A stretch of DNA of 64,000 nucleotides from Actinoplanes sp. KI2 (GCF_025630775.1 NZ_JAOSZE010000022.1:62001-126000), one strand, 5' to 3'; shown: positions 38,151-46,556, counted from the first letter of the stretch. Made by a program: numbers and translations. Notes: generated by a model not told the origin, from the letters alone.

Positions 38151-38807
38151 TCAAGCCCCACGGTCCTGCCAGGTGCACAGGCAGACCTTGTTGCCCTCGG
38201 GGTCGGCCAGCACCCAGAAACTGGGCGCCTCCGCGTCGCTGACCAGCGTGCCGCCGGCCGCGACCGCCGCGTCGATCCGGGGCTGCACCTCGGCCGGGTC
38301 GACCCAGACGTCCGGGTGCCAGCGCTGCCGCGGCTCCTCGCTGCCCGACTCCTGGAACCAGATCAGCGGCAGCGTCCCGGCGGGGTCGCGCAGGTCGTCC
38401 CCGACGTCCGGCCCCCGGTCCGGCTCCATCGCCAGCACCGCACCCCAGAACGGCAGCACCGTGGCGAGCGCCGGGGTGTCCAGGGCCAGCTCGAGCTCGC
38501 TGACCCCGCGCGCCGACTGGGTCAGTCCCGCGTCCGCGACCAGGGCGGAGATGGTGCGGGCCAACCGGACGTCCCGGCCGGTGACCCCGTTCTCGTCGTG
38601 GCTGGCCAGCCGCACGTTCAGGTGCGGATAGCGCAAGTCGAGGTCCGGGTGGTGGTTCATCTCCTCGGCCGCCCGGCCGATCGCGTTCACCAGGGCCAGG
38701 CCGGTCGCGAAGTCACCGCTGCGGATCCGGGTCTGCAGGCTGTTGGCCAGCAGCACCCAGCCGGACAGCCCCTCCGCGGCGATCTGCTTTCCCGTCAGCT
38801 TCGTCAT
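38151..38807 (-). CDS. Pterin carbinolamine dehydratase-like / VOC fusion protein
   Basis: 218 residues from ATG 38807. Residues 1-100 look like a pterin-4a-carbinolamine dehydratase: LSGWVLLANSL ... AAEEMNHHPDLDLRYPHLNVRLASH, then VTGRDVRLARTI; the HHPD motif is intact. Residues 105-218 form a VOC (glyoxalase) domain: ELELALDTPALATVLPFWGAVL ... WFQESG ... RWHPDVWVDPAEVQPRIDAAVAAGG ... FWVLADPEGNKVCLCTW. The upstream region is a 51-bp tandem repeat, each unit holding an AGGAGG-ATG start signal in frame, so longer N-termini with 17-residue repeats are possible. Confidence 0.85.
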   Translation of the reverse strand: MTKLTGKQIAAEGLSGWVLLANSLQTRIRSGDFATGLALVNAIGRAAEEMNHHPDLDLRYPHLNVRLASHDENGVTGRDVRLARTISALVADAGLTQSARGVSELELALDTPALATVLPFWGAVLAMEPDRGPDVGDDLRDPAGTLPLIWFQESGSEEPRQRWHPDVWVDPAEVQPRIDAAVAAGGTLVSDAEAPSFWVLADPEGNKVCLCTWQDRGA

Positions 38808-38811
38808 GCAG

Positions 38812-38934
38812 GCCATCCTGCCGCGTTCGGCGCGGTGCGTGCGGTGCGGCTTCGTCAGCATGCCCCTCCTGCCGCGTTCGGCGCGGTGCGTGCGGTGCGG
38901 CTTCGTCAGCATGCCCCTCCTGCCCCGTTTGGCA
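38812..38934. repeat. 51-bp tandem repeat over the PCD-VOC start region
   Basis: Two full and one partial copy with exact 51-nt spacing (the shared CTGCC is at 38818, 38869 and 38920). On the minus strand each unit reads as a Shine-Dalgarno GGCAGGAGGGGC, then ATGCTGACGAAGCC. Because 51 is 17 codons, all starts are in one frame. Confidence 0.9.
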
Positions 38935-38947
38935 TCATGACGCGGTG
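38933..38947 (+). promoter_or_regulatory. Leaderless -10 box for the HAD gene
   Basis: CATCAT (38933-38938), 6 nt, GTG 38945; it sits in the partial third repeat unit. Confidence 0.35.
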
Positions 38948-39634
38948 CGCGCGATCGTCTTCGACTTCTTCGGCACGTTGACCGATCCGGGGGCCGAGGC
39001 CGGCCGCCGCGCGTCGTTCACCGCCACCGCGGCCGCGCTGGGCGTGCCGGCCGAGCAGTTCTGGCGGGAGATGGCGGCAAGCTTCCCCGAGCGGATCGTC
39101 GGCCGGCTCGGCGGCACCCGGGCCACGCTGCGGGCGATCGCCCGGCGCTGCGGCATCGAACCGGCCGAGGAGCGGCTCGACGCGGCGGTCGCGGTCCAGC
39201 TGGCCGGCGCCGAGCTGGTGCGGCCACCCCGCGCCGGGGTCCTCGACCTGCTCGACCGGCTACGCGCCGACGGCTTCCGGATCGGGCTGATCAGCGACTG
39301 CTCGAGCGAGTTATACGAATCCTGGCCGATGACGCCCTATGCGCCCCGTATCGACGCTGCAGTGTTCTCCTGGCACGAGAGGTGCCGGAAGCCCGATTCG
39401 CGCCTCTACGTGGCCGTGAGCGCCCGTCTCGGCGTCTCCCCGGCCGACTGCTGGTACGTGGGGGACGGCGGCAGCCGTGAGCACGACGGCGCGCGCCGGG
39501 CCGGGATGCGCCCGGTGCTGGTCAGCAACGCCGGCTACCCGGGTGTGCACGACTACCGCACCGACCCCGACCCGTACCGCCCCGACCTGGTGATCGCCGA
39601 CCTCGACGAGCTACCCACGTTGATCGGTTCCTGA
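38945..39634 (+). CDS. HAD-superfamily hydrolase
   Basis: 229 residues. Motif I VFDFFGTLTD (the first Asp is the nucleophile), motif II Ser in IGLISDCSS, motif III Lys in RCRKPDSRLY, motif IV WYVGDGGSREHDGARRAG. A helical cap domain lies between motifs I and II. This is a cytoplasmic phosphatase of the phosphoglycolate/2-haloacid type; the substrate is unknown. A strong terminator follows at once. Confidence 0.9.
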   Translation: MRAIVFDFFGTLTDPGAEAGRRASFTATAAALGVPAEQFWREMAASFPERIVGRLGGTRATLRAIARRCGIEPAEERLDAAVAVQLAGAELVRPPRAGVLDLLDRLRADGFRIGLISDCSSELYESWPMTPYAPRIDAAVFSWHERCRKPDSRLYVAVSARLGVSPADCWYVGDGGSREHDGARRAGMRPVLVSNAGYPGVHDYRTDPDPYRPDLVIADLDELPTLIGS

Positions 39635-39642
39635 ACAGGCAG

Positions 39643-39674
39643 AAGCCCCGCTCCGAGTTCTCGGAGCGGGGCTT
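39643..39674. terminator. Strong hairpin terminator after the HAD gene
   Basis: AAGCCCCGCTCCGAG (39643-39657) pairs with CTCGGAGCGGGGCTT (39660-39674), giving at least 13 base pairs with a tight loop, 9 nt past the HAD stop. Confidence 0.88.
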
Positions 39675-39722
39675 CACGCACGTGATGACTCGCAGCGACC
39701 GCGACGACGACACCGTGCGGCA

Positions 39723-39743
39723 TCCGGGGGCTCGGCCCCCGGA
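39723..39743. terminator. Hairpin downstream of the conservon operon
   Basis: TCCGGGGGC (39723-39731) and GCCCCCGGA (39735-39743): 9 bp, 3-nt loop. Probable end of the minus-strand cvn transcript. Confidence 0.6.
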
Positions 39744-39751
39744 CCAGGTAT

Positions 39752-39810
39752 GCGACGAGCGACCCCGGTCCGCGCTTTCCGCGGACAGAGATCGCCCGAT
39801 CGCTCGTCGC
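39752..39810. other. Nested stem-loop abutting the cvnD stop codon
   Basis: GCGACGAGCGA (39752-39762) pairs with TCGCTCGTCGC (39800-39810), enclosing an inner hairpin GTCCGCG/CGCGGAC. The outer stem touches the cvnD stop at 39811. It is probably part of a terminator or an mRNA-stabilising 3' structure. Confidence 0.5.
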
Positions 39811-40401
39811 TCAGGCCGGCGCCACGGCGCGTGAACGACGCATCGTCAGCACATACTCGACAAGCGAGATGAGGACGTTCTTCGTCGACTCACGGTTCCG
39901 GGCGTCGCAGCTCACCACCGGCACGTCGCTGGAGATCGCGAGCGCGTCGCGAACGTCCTGCGCGTTGTGGTACTGCATGCCGTCGAAGCAGTTGATCGCC
40001 ACCAGGTACGGCAGGCGACGGTGCTCGAAGAAGTCGATGGCGGCGAAGCAGTCGGCGAGACGCCGAGTGTCCACCATGACCACGGCACCGATCGCGCCAC
40101 GCACCAGCTCGTCCCACATGAACCAGAACCGCGTCTGGCCGGGCGTGCCGAACAGGTAGAGGATCAGGTCACGGTCGATGCTGATACGGCCGAAGTCCAT
40201 GGCGACGGTGGTCGTCATCTTCCCCGGCACCTGCCGGTTGTCGTCGACACCCACACCGGCCGAGGTCATGATGGCCTCAGTGGTCAGCGGGGTGATCTCC
40301 GAGACCGACCCGACCAGCGTCGTCTTACCGACGCCGAACCCACCGGCGATGACAATCTTCGCCGATGTAACGCGCCCCCCAGCAGCGGGACGGTGCGACA
40401 T
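39811..40401 (-). CDS. cvnD: Conservon Ras-like GTPase (CvnD)
   Basis: 196 residues from ATG 40401, one base after the CvnC stop (GTG 40422 would overlap it). P-loop GGFGVGKTTLVGSVSE, switch region TTTVAMDFGRI, and G3-like FGTPGQTRFWFMWDELVRGA, where Gln replaces other conservative residues typical of this family. It is a small GTPase that, with CvnA-C, forms a membrane-associated complex resembling eukaryotic G-protein coupled signalling in Streptomyces and relatives. Confidence 0.93.
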   Translation of the reverse strand: MSHRPAAGGRVTSAKIVIAGGFGVGKTTLVGSVSEITPLTTEAIMTSAGVGVDDNRQVPGKMTTTVAMDFGRISIDRDLILYLFGTPGQTRFWFMWDELVRGAIGAVVMVDTRRLADCFAAIDFFEHRRLPYLVAINCFDGMQYHNAQDVRDALAISSDVPVVSCDARNRESTKNVLISLVEYVLTMRRSRAVAPA

Positions 40402-40402
40402 G

Positions 40403-40789
40403 TCAGAGCCTGCGAAGTCCACTCAGCACCCTTTCCAGCAGTTCAGTGCCTACCGCGTCGGTCTCGTCTTCCAGCGAGGTGGGCTCGTACACCGCGACCA
40501 GGCCATCGGAGGCCATGTCCGCGACGATCACTCGAGCCACACCGAGCGGCAGTTGCATGCGTGCGGCGATTTCCGCGAGCGACTGCACACGGCCGCCGTC
40601 GCACATAGCCGCGATGTACTGATGCTCGCTTCCACCCTGCCCGCCGCGGATCATTCCAGATCGGCCGCGCACGGTTGTCTCGACCAGCGCTTCCAGCGCT
40701 ATCTCAAGCTTCGGCCGGGTCCGACCGCGGGTCACGGCGTACGGCCTGACCAGCGCGCCGGTCGGCTCATCGCGCTCGGGCATCGTCAC
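40403..40789 (-). CDS. cvnC: Conservon DUF742 protein (CvnC)
   Basis: 128 residues, GTG 40789 (ATG 40783 possible) after AAGGGGTGAG. Features of DUF742: LVRPYAVTRGRTRP near the start and a winged-helix-like region LAEIAARMQLPLGVARVIVADMASDGLV. It is the third member of the cvnABCD cluster. It is separated from cvnB by 126 nt containing a 16-bp palindrome, so cvnCD may be partly independently transcribed. Confidence 0.92.
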   Translation of the reverse strand: MTMPERDEPTGALVRPYAVTRGRTRPKLEIALEALVETTVRGRSGMIRGGQGGSEHQYIAAMCDGGRVQSLAEIAARMQLPLGVARVIVADMASDGLVAVYEPTSLEDETDAVGTELLERVLSGLRRL

Positions 40790-40827
40790 CGCTCACCCCT
40801 TCCTCGAACCCTTAGAAGTGTATGTGT

Positions 40828-40843
40828 GTTCAATGTTTTGAAC
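40828..40843. promoter_or_regulatory. Palindrome between cvnB and cvnC
   Basis: GTTCAA-TGTT-TTGAAC (perfect 6-bp arms) lies in the only sizeable gap of the cvn operon. The TTGAAC arm could also serve as a -35 element. Candidate operator/promoter for cvnCD. Confidence 0.45.
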
Positions 40844-40915
40844 AGCCGCCGAGTGGCTCTGCACTCGATGGAACAGTCCGGTAAACCCCGTTGGCTCAGC
40901 CGGCCCACGGCTCGT

Positions 40916-41320
40916 TCAGCCGAGTACCCCGGCCGCGGACCGCGGAGCCGGAGTAAGTGCCTCGCCGACCCGGTCGACGAGAAGAGCCATCTCGTAACCG
41001 ACCTGCCCGACGTCACAGCTGCGCGCCGCGAGAACCGCGAACGACGAGCCGTCGGAGATCGACATCAGGAAGAGGAACCCGTTGTCCATCTCGACGACCG
41101 TCTGCAGAACCGCACCGCCCTCGAAGCACCTTGCGGCGCCCTGAGTGAGGCTGACCAGGCCGGAGGCGATAGCCGCCAGCTGGTCGGCGCGGTCACGCGG
41201 AAGGTCCCGCGAGGCTGCCAGGAGCAGACCGTCGGCGGAGACCGCGATCGCATGTGCGACTCCGGGAACGCGGTCGGCGAAGTTGGCCAGGAGCCAACCG
41301 AGATCCTGCGTAGATGTCAT
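40916..41320 (-). CDS. cvnB: Conservon roadblock/LC7 protein (CvnB)
   Basis: 134 residues. The roadblock fold is clear: LGWLLANFADRVPGVAHAIAVSADGLLLAAS ... DQLAAIASGLVSLTQGAARCF ... NGFLFLMSISDGSSFAVLAAR. It acts as adaptor or GTPase regulator for CvnD. Its ATG overlaps the cvnA stop as ATGA, giving translational coupling. Confidence 0.93.
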   Translation of the reverse strand: MTSTQDLGWLLANFADRVPGVAHAIAVSADGLLLAASRDLPRDRADQLAAIASGLVSLTQGAARCFEGGAVLQTVVEMDNGFLFLMSISDGSSFAVLAARSCDVGQVGYEMALLVDRVGEALTPAPRSAAGVLG

Positions 41321-44300
41321 GCCTCATGCTCCTTGCCAGCCTGCGAGGACTGCTGCCCTCCCGGAGTCTCCTCCGGGTTGGTCGATTGTTCCTTGGTGCG
41401 ACCGCGCTGCACACCCCGGTGGTACGCGGACAACAGACCGCGAACGCCCTCCGGAGTACGTTTCTGGGCGGGATCTCCGCCCCGGTCGACACCGCCGGGG
41501 ACGAGCTGCGCCATCGGTGTGCGCTTGGGCAGCCCGGCCGTGGTGGTGGTGTCAACAGTGTGCTCGGCAGCCGCACGGGCGGCCTGCCAACCCTCGTCGG
41601 CCGCGGTGCGCCACGGGTTGGTTGCCACACCGCCGCCGGTCGAGCCGCTGCCATTGGAAGTACCGTAGCCGTTCGCGGCCCCGACGCCCACCGGAGCGGG
41701 GTCATGGTCGCGGGATTCGGGCGGTCCGGCCTGCTGTGGCACGCCAACCGTACGAGAAGGCTCGCCGGTCGGGATGCGCTGGGCCGTCCCATCGTCGCCG
41801 GCCGGCTTCTGCTCGGCCGGGTGAGCCGTGGTGAACCAGGCCGACTCCAGCTCGCGGAAGATCGGCAGCTCCATCGTCTCGTCGGCGAACTGGCCCTGTG
41901 CGCTGTCCCGCTGGCGGGCCGCGGCCTGCGCCGCGGCGATCTGCGCCGCCGCGGTGGCCTGCGCCTCGGCGGCCTGCGCCGCCGCGATCTCGTGAGCCGC
42001 CCGGGCCGCCGCGGCCGCCCGCTGGGCGTCGATCGGCGAGGCGCTGGAGATCGGCGTGCCGGTCACCGGGGCCGCCGACACCGGGCGAGCCGGCGGGGCG
42101 GACGACGGGATCGGCGCCGTCTGCGGGTTGGTCGGACGCTCGACCTGCGGCTGCTGGTCGACGCCGCCCGGCCGGTAGCGCGGGATCTCGGCGGTCATGT
42201 CGAGCGCCGCGGCAAGGCTTTCCGGCACGTGCGGGGCAGCGGTCTGGTCCCGCTCGGGGGCCGGCGGCCAGGCCGGCGGCGCGACCGGCGCACCGCTCGT
42301 GGGCGGGCCGGACACCGGCGGCTCGTTGGCCGGCGGCACCGACGTGGGCCGGGCGTACGGCGGCGCGGAGATGGGGGGCATCGACGGGACGGACCCACCG
42401 CGACCCTGGCTCTCCGGGTTGGACGGCAGCTGGCGCGGGATGGTCGGCCCGTAACCGCTGTCACCCTCGGGCCGCGGCTGCTCGCCGTTACGGCGCTGCG
42501 GCAGGCCGTCGGGGCCGGCGAAGCCCTGCGGGCCCTGCGGCAGCGGCGGGATCATCTCGTTGCTCCGCGGGCCGTAGAAGCCGTTGGCCGAGCCGTTCCC
42601 GTTGCCGTTGCTGCCGTTGGTCGAGGGGCTCGGGCCGAAGCCGTTGCCACCCATGCCGTTGGCCGGGCCGAACCCGTTGCCACCCATGCCGTTGGTCGAG
42701 GGGCTCGGGCCGAAGCCGTTGCCACCCATGCCGTTGGCCGGGCCGAAGCCGTTGCCACCCATGCCGTTGGCCGGGCCGAACCCGTTGCCACCCATGCCGT
42801 TGCCGCCGTTGCCGGGCGCGCCGGTCAGGTCGGACCAGGCCGGAACCGACCGGCCGCCGGCACCGAGCATGCCGCCGTTGTTCATCGGCGGGTTCGGGTC
42901 GAAGGGACGGCCGCCGGGGTAGCCACCGCGGCCGCCGCTCTCCAGAGCCAGCGGCTCGGGCAGGCCGGGACGGCCGCCCTGCGGCAGGCTCTCGTAGCCA
43001 CCGGACTGGACGCTGCGGCCGGCCATCGCGCCGGCGATCAGCACCTGCACCGGCAGGCCGACCTCGGCCACCGTGCCGCGCTCGGAGTCGGCCGGCCGAA
43101 GCTCGACCTTGACCCCGTGCCGGTTCGCCAGCCGGGCGACCACGACCAGGCCCATCATCCGGGAGACGGCGACGTCCACCATGGGCGGGTTGGCGAGCCG
43201 CTCGTTGAGGTCGCGCAACTGCTCACGGCTGATGCCGATGCCGCGGTCCTCGACCGACAGCAGCGCACCGTCGCCGAGTCGCCGGGCCTCGACGGTGACC
43301 GTCGAGTTGGGCGGGGAGAACGCGGTCGCGTTGTCGAAGAGCTCGGCGACCAGGTGGACCATGTCGTTCACGGCGTGCGCCGCGACCTCGATGTCCCGGT
43401 CGATCATGCCGAACTCGATGCGGGTGTAGTGCTCGACCTCGGACTGCGCGGCGCGGAGCACGTCGATCAGGGCGGCCGGCTCGCGCTGCACGCGGGTCGA
43501 GTCGGCGCCGGCGAGGACCAGGAGGTTCTCGTCGTTACGACGCATCCGGGTGGCCAGGTGGTCGAGCTGGAAGAGCTCGGCCAGGCGGTCCGGGTCTTCC
43601 TCGCCGCGCTCCAGACGGTCCAGGTGACCGATGAGCCGGTCGACCAGGATCTGCGAACGGCGGGCCAGGTTGACGAACATCGTCGCGACGGAGGCTCGCA
43701 GGGCGGCCTGCTCGGCCGCGGTGCGCACCGCCTCGAGGTGAACCGCGTTGAACGCCTCGGTCACCTGCCCGAACTCGTCCCGGCTGCGCACCGGGAGAGG
43801 CTCGGCGATCTGGTCGGCGACCTGCGCCGGGGTGAGCGAGGTGGCCAGCGCCGGGTCCCGCAGGCGGGACACCGCGTGCGGCAGGCCGAACTGGGCCACC
43901 GACAGCGCACCCTGGCGCAGCTCGCGCAGCGAGCGGGCCATCGACCGGGCGACGAGCCAGGCGAACAGGATCGCGAGCAGCAGCATCGCGAGCAGCACAC
44001 TGGTCTCGATGAAGACTCGCCGGTTCACGTCGTTGCGCAGGTTGGTGGCCTCGGCGACGACGTCGGAGTCCAACTTCTGTTCCACCTGGCGGAACAGGTT
44101 GTTGTAACCGATCATCGCCTTCTCCCACGACGGCGCGTCGTACGGGATGTTGCGCGTGTTGGCGCCCTGCAGCGACTTGAGCTGCACGGTGAGGTTGGTG
44201 GCGGCGCGGCCGTCCGGAACGCTGTCGATGCGCTCGAAGAGCTGGACCTCGGCGTCGGTGCCGATCGAGTGGATCGTGCCGGATGCCAAGTCGAAGCCGG

Positions 44301-45015
44301 CGACGGTGAGCAGGAACCGCTGGCGCAGGGCAGGGTTGAAGTCGCCCACACCGAGCACCTCGTGGCCGAGGTCGCGCTGCTCGGCGACGTACTCCTTGGC
44401 CCGGGCCACGGCCGCGACGGTACGCAGGTGGTCGGCGAGCTCCGAGTCGCTGGACAGCTGGGCCGAGATGTCGCGCACGGTCAGCAGGTCGTTGATGAGG
44501 ATGTCGTACGTGCTCGCGACGTCCGCCGGTTGTCCCAGCTGGCCCTTCGCGATGGACGTGCGCTTGGCCGGCAGTTCCTCGAGGTTGCGGTCGAGGCGCA
44601 GGAGCAGCGTCGCCACCTTCGGCGGCACGTCGTCCAGCGAGGCCTTCTGCTGGGAGTACGGCACCTTCGCCTGGTCGGTGGCCGCGTTCTCCTTGAGGTA
44701 CGCGGTGGCGGCCGCCTGGCCGACCGGCGTCTTGCCGTATACCTTGATCATCACGCCGTAGGCGCGTTCGTTCTGCAGCCGGTCGACGAGGCCACCGGCG
44801 GCCTCCGACAGAGCCGAAAGGTTGCGTGCGCGCTCCGCGTTGCTGGCCGTATCGATATGGTCCACGAGACCGCTGACGCCGACGATGATCGTCGCCAGGG
44901 TGGGCACCAGCATGATCAAGCCGAGCTTCGACCAGATCGGCAGATCTCGCAGCCGATCGGCCGGCCGACGGAGACGCGACATGACGCCGGTCGCCGTCTT
45001 GGGGCGCTTGCTCAC
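41317..45015 (-). CDS. cvnA: Conservon sensor histidine kinase-like protein (CvnA), nitrate-sensor type
   Basis: 1232 residues, GTG start after AGGAGG. TM1 about 31-51; an extracellular helical sensor of about 280 residues (NERAYGVMIKVYGKT ... ) of the nitrate/nitrite-sensing type; TM2 about 335-357; HAMP; a helical region with ATMFVNLARRSQILVDRL; and an HATPase domain with N-box ELFDNATAFSPPNS and VEDRGIGIS. After residue 670 come 560 disordered residues including an Asn-Gly-Met-Gly repeat, then the tail AWFTTAH ... GLPKRTPMAQLVPG ... YHRGVQRGR. That tail recurs in the 35847-38102 protein. Confidence 0.93.
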   Translation of the reverse strand: MSKRPKTATGVMSRLRRPADRLRDLPIWSKLGLIMLVPTLATIIVGVSGLVDHIDTASNAERARNLSALSEAAGGLVDRLQNERAYGVMIKVYGKTPVGQAAATAYLKENAATDQAKVPYSQQKASLDDVPPKVATLLLRLDRNLEELPAKRTSIAKGQLGQPADVASTYDILINDLLTVRDISAQLSSDSELADHLRTVAAVARAKEYVAEQRDLGHEVLGVGDFNPALRQRFLLTVAGFDLASGTIHSIGTDAEVQLFERIDSVPDGRAATNLTVQLKSLQGANTRNIPYDAPSWEKAMIGYNNLFRQVEQKLDSDVVAEATNLRNDVNRRVFIETSVLLAMLLLAILFAWLVARSMARSLRELRQGALSVAQFGLPHAVSRLRDPALATSLTPAQVADQIAEPLPVRSRDEFGQVTEAFNAVHLEAVRTAAEQAALRASVATMFVNLARRSQILVDRLIGHLDRLERGEEDPDRLAELFQLDHLATRMRRNDENLLVLAGADSTRVQREPAALIDVLRAAQSEVEHYTRIEFGMIDRDIEVAAHAVNDMVHLVAELFDNATAFSPPNSTVTVEARRLGDGALLSVEDRGIGISREQLRDLNERLANPPMVDVAVSRMMGLVVVARLANRHGVKVELRPADSERGTVAEVGLPVQVLIAGAMAGRSVQSGGYESLPQGGRPGLPEPLALESGGRGGYPGGRPFDPNPPMNNGGMLGAGGRSVPAWSDLTGAPGNGGNGMGGNGFGPANGMGGNGFGPANGMGGNGFGPSPSTNGMGGNGFGPANGMGGNGFGPSPSTNGSNGNGNGSANGFYGPRSNEMIPPLPQGPQGFAGPDGLPQRRNGEQPRPEGDSGYGPTIPRQLPSNPESQGRGGSVPSMPPISAPPYARPTSVPPANEPPVSGPPTSGAPVAPPAWPPAPERDQTAAPHVPESLAAALDMTAEIPRYRPGGVDQQPQVERPTNPQTAPIPSSAPPARPVSAAPVTGTPISSASPIDAQRAAAAARAAHEIAAAQAAEAQATAAAQIAAAQAAARQRDSAQGQFADETMELPIFRELESAWFTTAHPAEQKPAGDDGTAQRIPTGEPSRTVGVPQQAGPPESRDHDPAPVGVGAANGYGTSNGSGSTGGGVATNPWRTAADEGWQAARAAAEHTVDTTTTAGLPKRTPMAQLVPGGVDRGGDPAQKRTPEGVRGLLSAYHRGVQRGRTKEQSTNPEETPGGQQSSQAGKEHEA
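42621..42802. repeat. In-frame tandem repeat in cvnA (NGMGGNGFGPA)
   Basis: About five copies of a 33-nt unit coding NGMGGNGFGPA, two extended to NGMGGNGFGPSPST (42 nt). It lies in the disordered cytoplasmic tail of CvnA and keeps the frame. Confidence 0.9.
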
Positions 45016-45470
45016 GTCACCGTCCTCCTGATTCGGGCCCGGCTTCGGATCGCCGGACGCCGCACACGGCCGACTACCGCGTCGGGCCCCCGAGATTCCA
45101 TCACGACGAGTGTCAAAGAGAAAGAGCAGTCGGACACGGACCGGCTGTGTGATGCGATGTTGTCCTGTCCTGGACGCTCATCGCCGGTTCGATGTAACTG
45201 CCTGTATCTGTGCGCGTTTCTCAGTGTCACTCGCTCCGCTCGGCATGGCGTGGGGGTGGCGCCGGCCGAACGGGCCCGATCGTAGTGGATCGCGGCAGGA
45301 GGAACGATGGCGCGGTACCGCCCCCAGAGCAAGGTGAGATGCCCGATTTTGCAGTCTTTGTTGGGACCATTCTGGCCGAACGGATGAGGAAGCCGACCGA
45401 ACCGCGAGCATCGCGACCCATAGGAGGGGTGCTATTTGCCAGACGGCACAAACCCGACGGCCGGCCGCCC
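45016..45470. other. 455-bp gene-free region upstream of cvnA
   Basis: Short frames exist on both strands but none has a convincing start, codon pattern or recognisable product. A TTGACA (minus strand, 45116-45111) lies about 100 nt upstream of the cvnA start, but no matching -10 follows at normal spacing. It is probably the long regulatory leader of the conservon operon plus the add 3' flank. Confidence 0.6.
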
Positions 45471-46556
45471 TCAGCCCAGGAGCTTCGCGTACGCCGGTTT
45501 GATGGTCTCGTCGATGATCGCCAGCCGCTCGTCGAACGGGATGAACGCCGATTTCATCGCGTTGATGGTCAGCCAGCGCAGTTCCGCCCAGCCCCACCCG
45601 AAGGCCTCGCAGAGCAGGGCCATCTCCCGCGACATGGACGTGCCGCTCATCAGCCGGTTGTCGGTGTTGACGGTGACCCGGAAGCGGAGATCGTGCAGGA
45701 GCCCGATCGGATGTTCGGCGATCGAGGGGGCCGCCCCGGTCTGCACATTGGACGAAGGACACAATTCCAGCGGAATCCGCTTGTCCCGCACATAGGCGGC
45801 CAGCCGGCCGAGCGCCGCGTCGCCCCCGGCCGGCGTTCCGGTGACGTCGTCCACCAAACGGACCCCGTGGCCGAGCCGGTCGGCCCCGCACCACTGGATG
45901 GCCTGCCAGATCGAGGGCAGCCCGAAGGCCTCGCCGGCATGGATGGTGAAGTGGAAGTTCTCCCGTTGCAGGTACTCGAAGGCGTCCAGATGGCGGGTGG
46001 GCGGGAAGCCGGCCTCGGCGCCGGCGATGTCGAAGCCGACCACGCCGGCGTCCCGGTAGCGGACGGCGAGCTCGGCGATCTCCTGCGAGCGGGCCGCGTG
46101 CCGCATGGCGGTCAGCAGCACCCCGACCCGGATCGGCCGGCCCTGGGCGGCCGCCTCGGCGCAGCCGTCGACGAAGCCGGCGTTCACCGCGTCGACCACC
46201 GCGTCCAGCGAGAGCCCGCGCTCCAGGTGCTGCTCGGGCGCGTAGCGCACCTCGGCGTAGACGACCCCGTCGGCGGCCAGGTCGAGCGCGCACTCCCGGG
46301 CCACCCGGTGCAGCCCGGCCTCGGTCTGCATGACCGCCACGGTGTGCGCGAACGTCTCCAGGTAGCGTTCCAGCGAGCCGGAGTCGGCGGCCGCGACGAA
46401 CCAGGCGCCCAGCGCCTCGGCGTCGTTTGCCGGCAACGGGTGCCGCACGGCCTCGGCGAGCTCGAGGATGGTCTCGGGCCGCAGGCCACCGTCGAGGTGG
46501 TCGTGCAGCAGCGCCTTGGGCGCCTTGACGATGTCGGAGTGCGTGATGGCCGCCAT
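45471..46556 (-). CDS. add: Adenosine deaminase
   Basis: 361 residues. Metal-binding HDHLDGGLRPETI, AEVRYAPEQHLERGL, FTIHAGEAFG, the catalytic region DRLGHGVRLVDD, and VTVNTDNRLMSGTSMS. All zinc ligands are in place. It deaminates adenosine and deoxyadenosine to inosine forms for purine salvage. In mycobacteria add lies directly beside deoA and cdd; here an RlmA-type gene and a DUF4272 gene separate them. A TAGGCT box 6 nt before ATG 46556 points to leaderless expression. Confidence 0.95.
   Translation of the reverse strand: MAAITHSDIVKAPKALLHDHLDGGLRPETILELAEAVRHPLPANDAEALGAWFVAAADSGSLERYLETFAHTVAVMQTEAGLHRVARECALDLAADGVVYAEVRYAPEQHLERGLSLDAVVDAVNAGFVDGCAEAAAQGRPIRVGVLLTAMRHAARSQEIAELAVRYRDAGVVGFDIAGAEAGFPPTRHLDAFEYLQRENFHFTIHAGEAFGLPSIWQAIQWCGADRLGHGVRLVDDVTGTPAGGDAALGRLAAYVRDKRIPLELCPSSNVQTGAAPSIAEHPIGLLHDLRFRVTVNTDNRLMSGTSMSREMALLCEAFGWGWAELRWLTINAMKSAFIPFDERLAIIDETIKPAYAKLLG

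Noticed and set aside
39675..39810. Possible tRNA or small RNA in the stem-loop-rich gap after the HAD gene
   Set aside because: No cloverleaf, anticodon arm or CCA-type end can be built; the stems fit terminators.
41314..45285. 1300-codon frame on the plus strand opposite cvnA
   Set aside because: An antisense shadow created by high GC third positions; CvnA on the minus strand has complete recognisable domains.
45012..45337. Short frames in the cvnA upstream region
   Set aside because: No plausible ribosome site or -10 context, cysteine/arginine-rich composition, and overlapping frames on both strands with equal quality.
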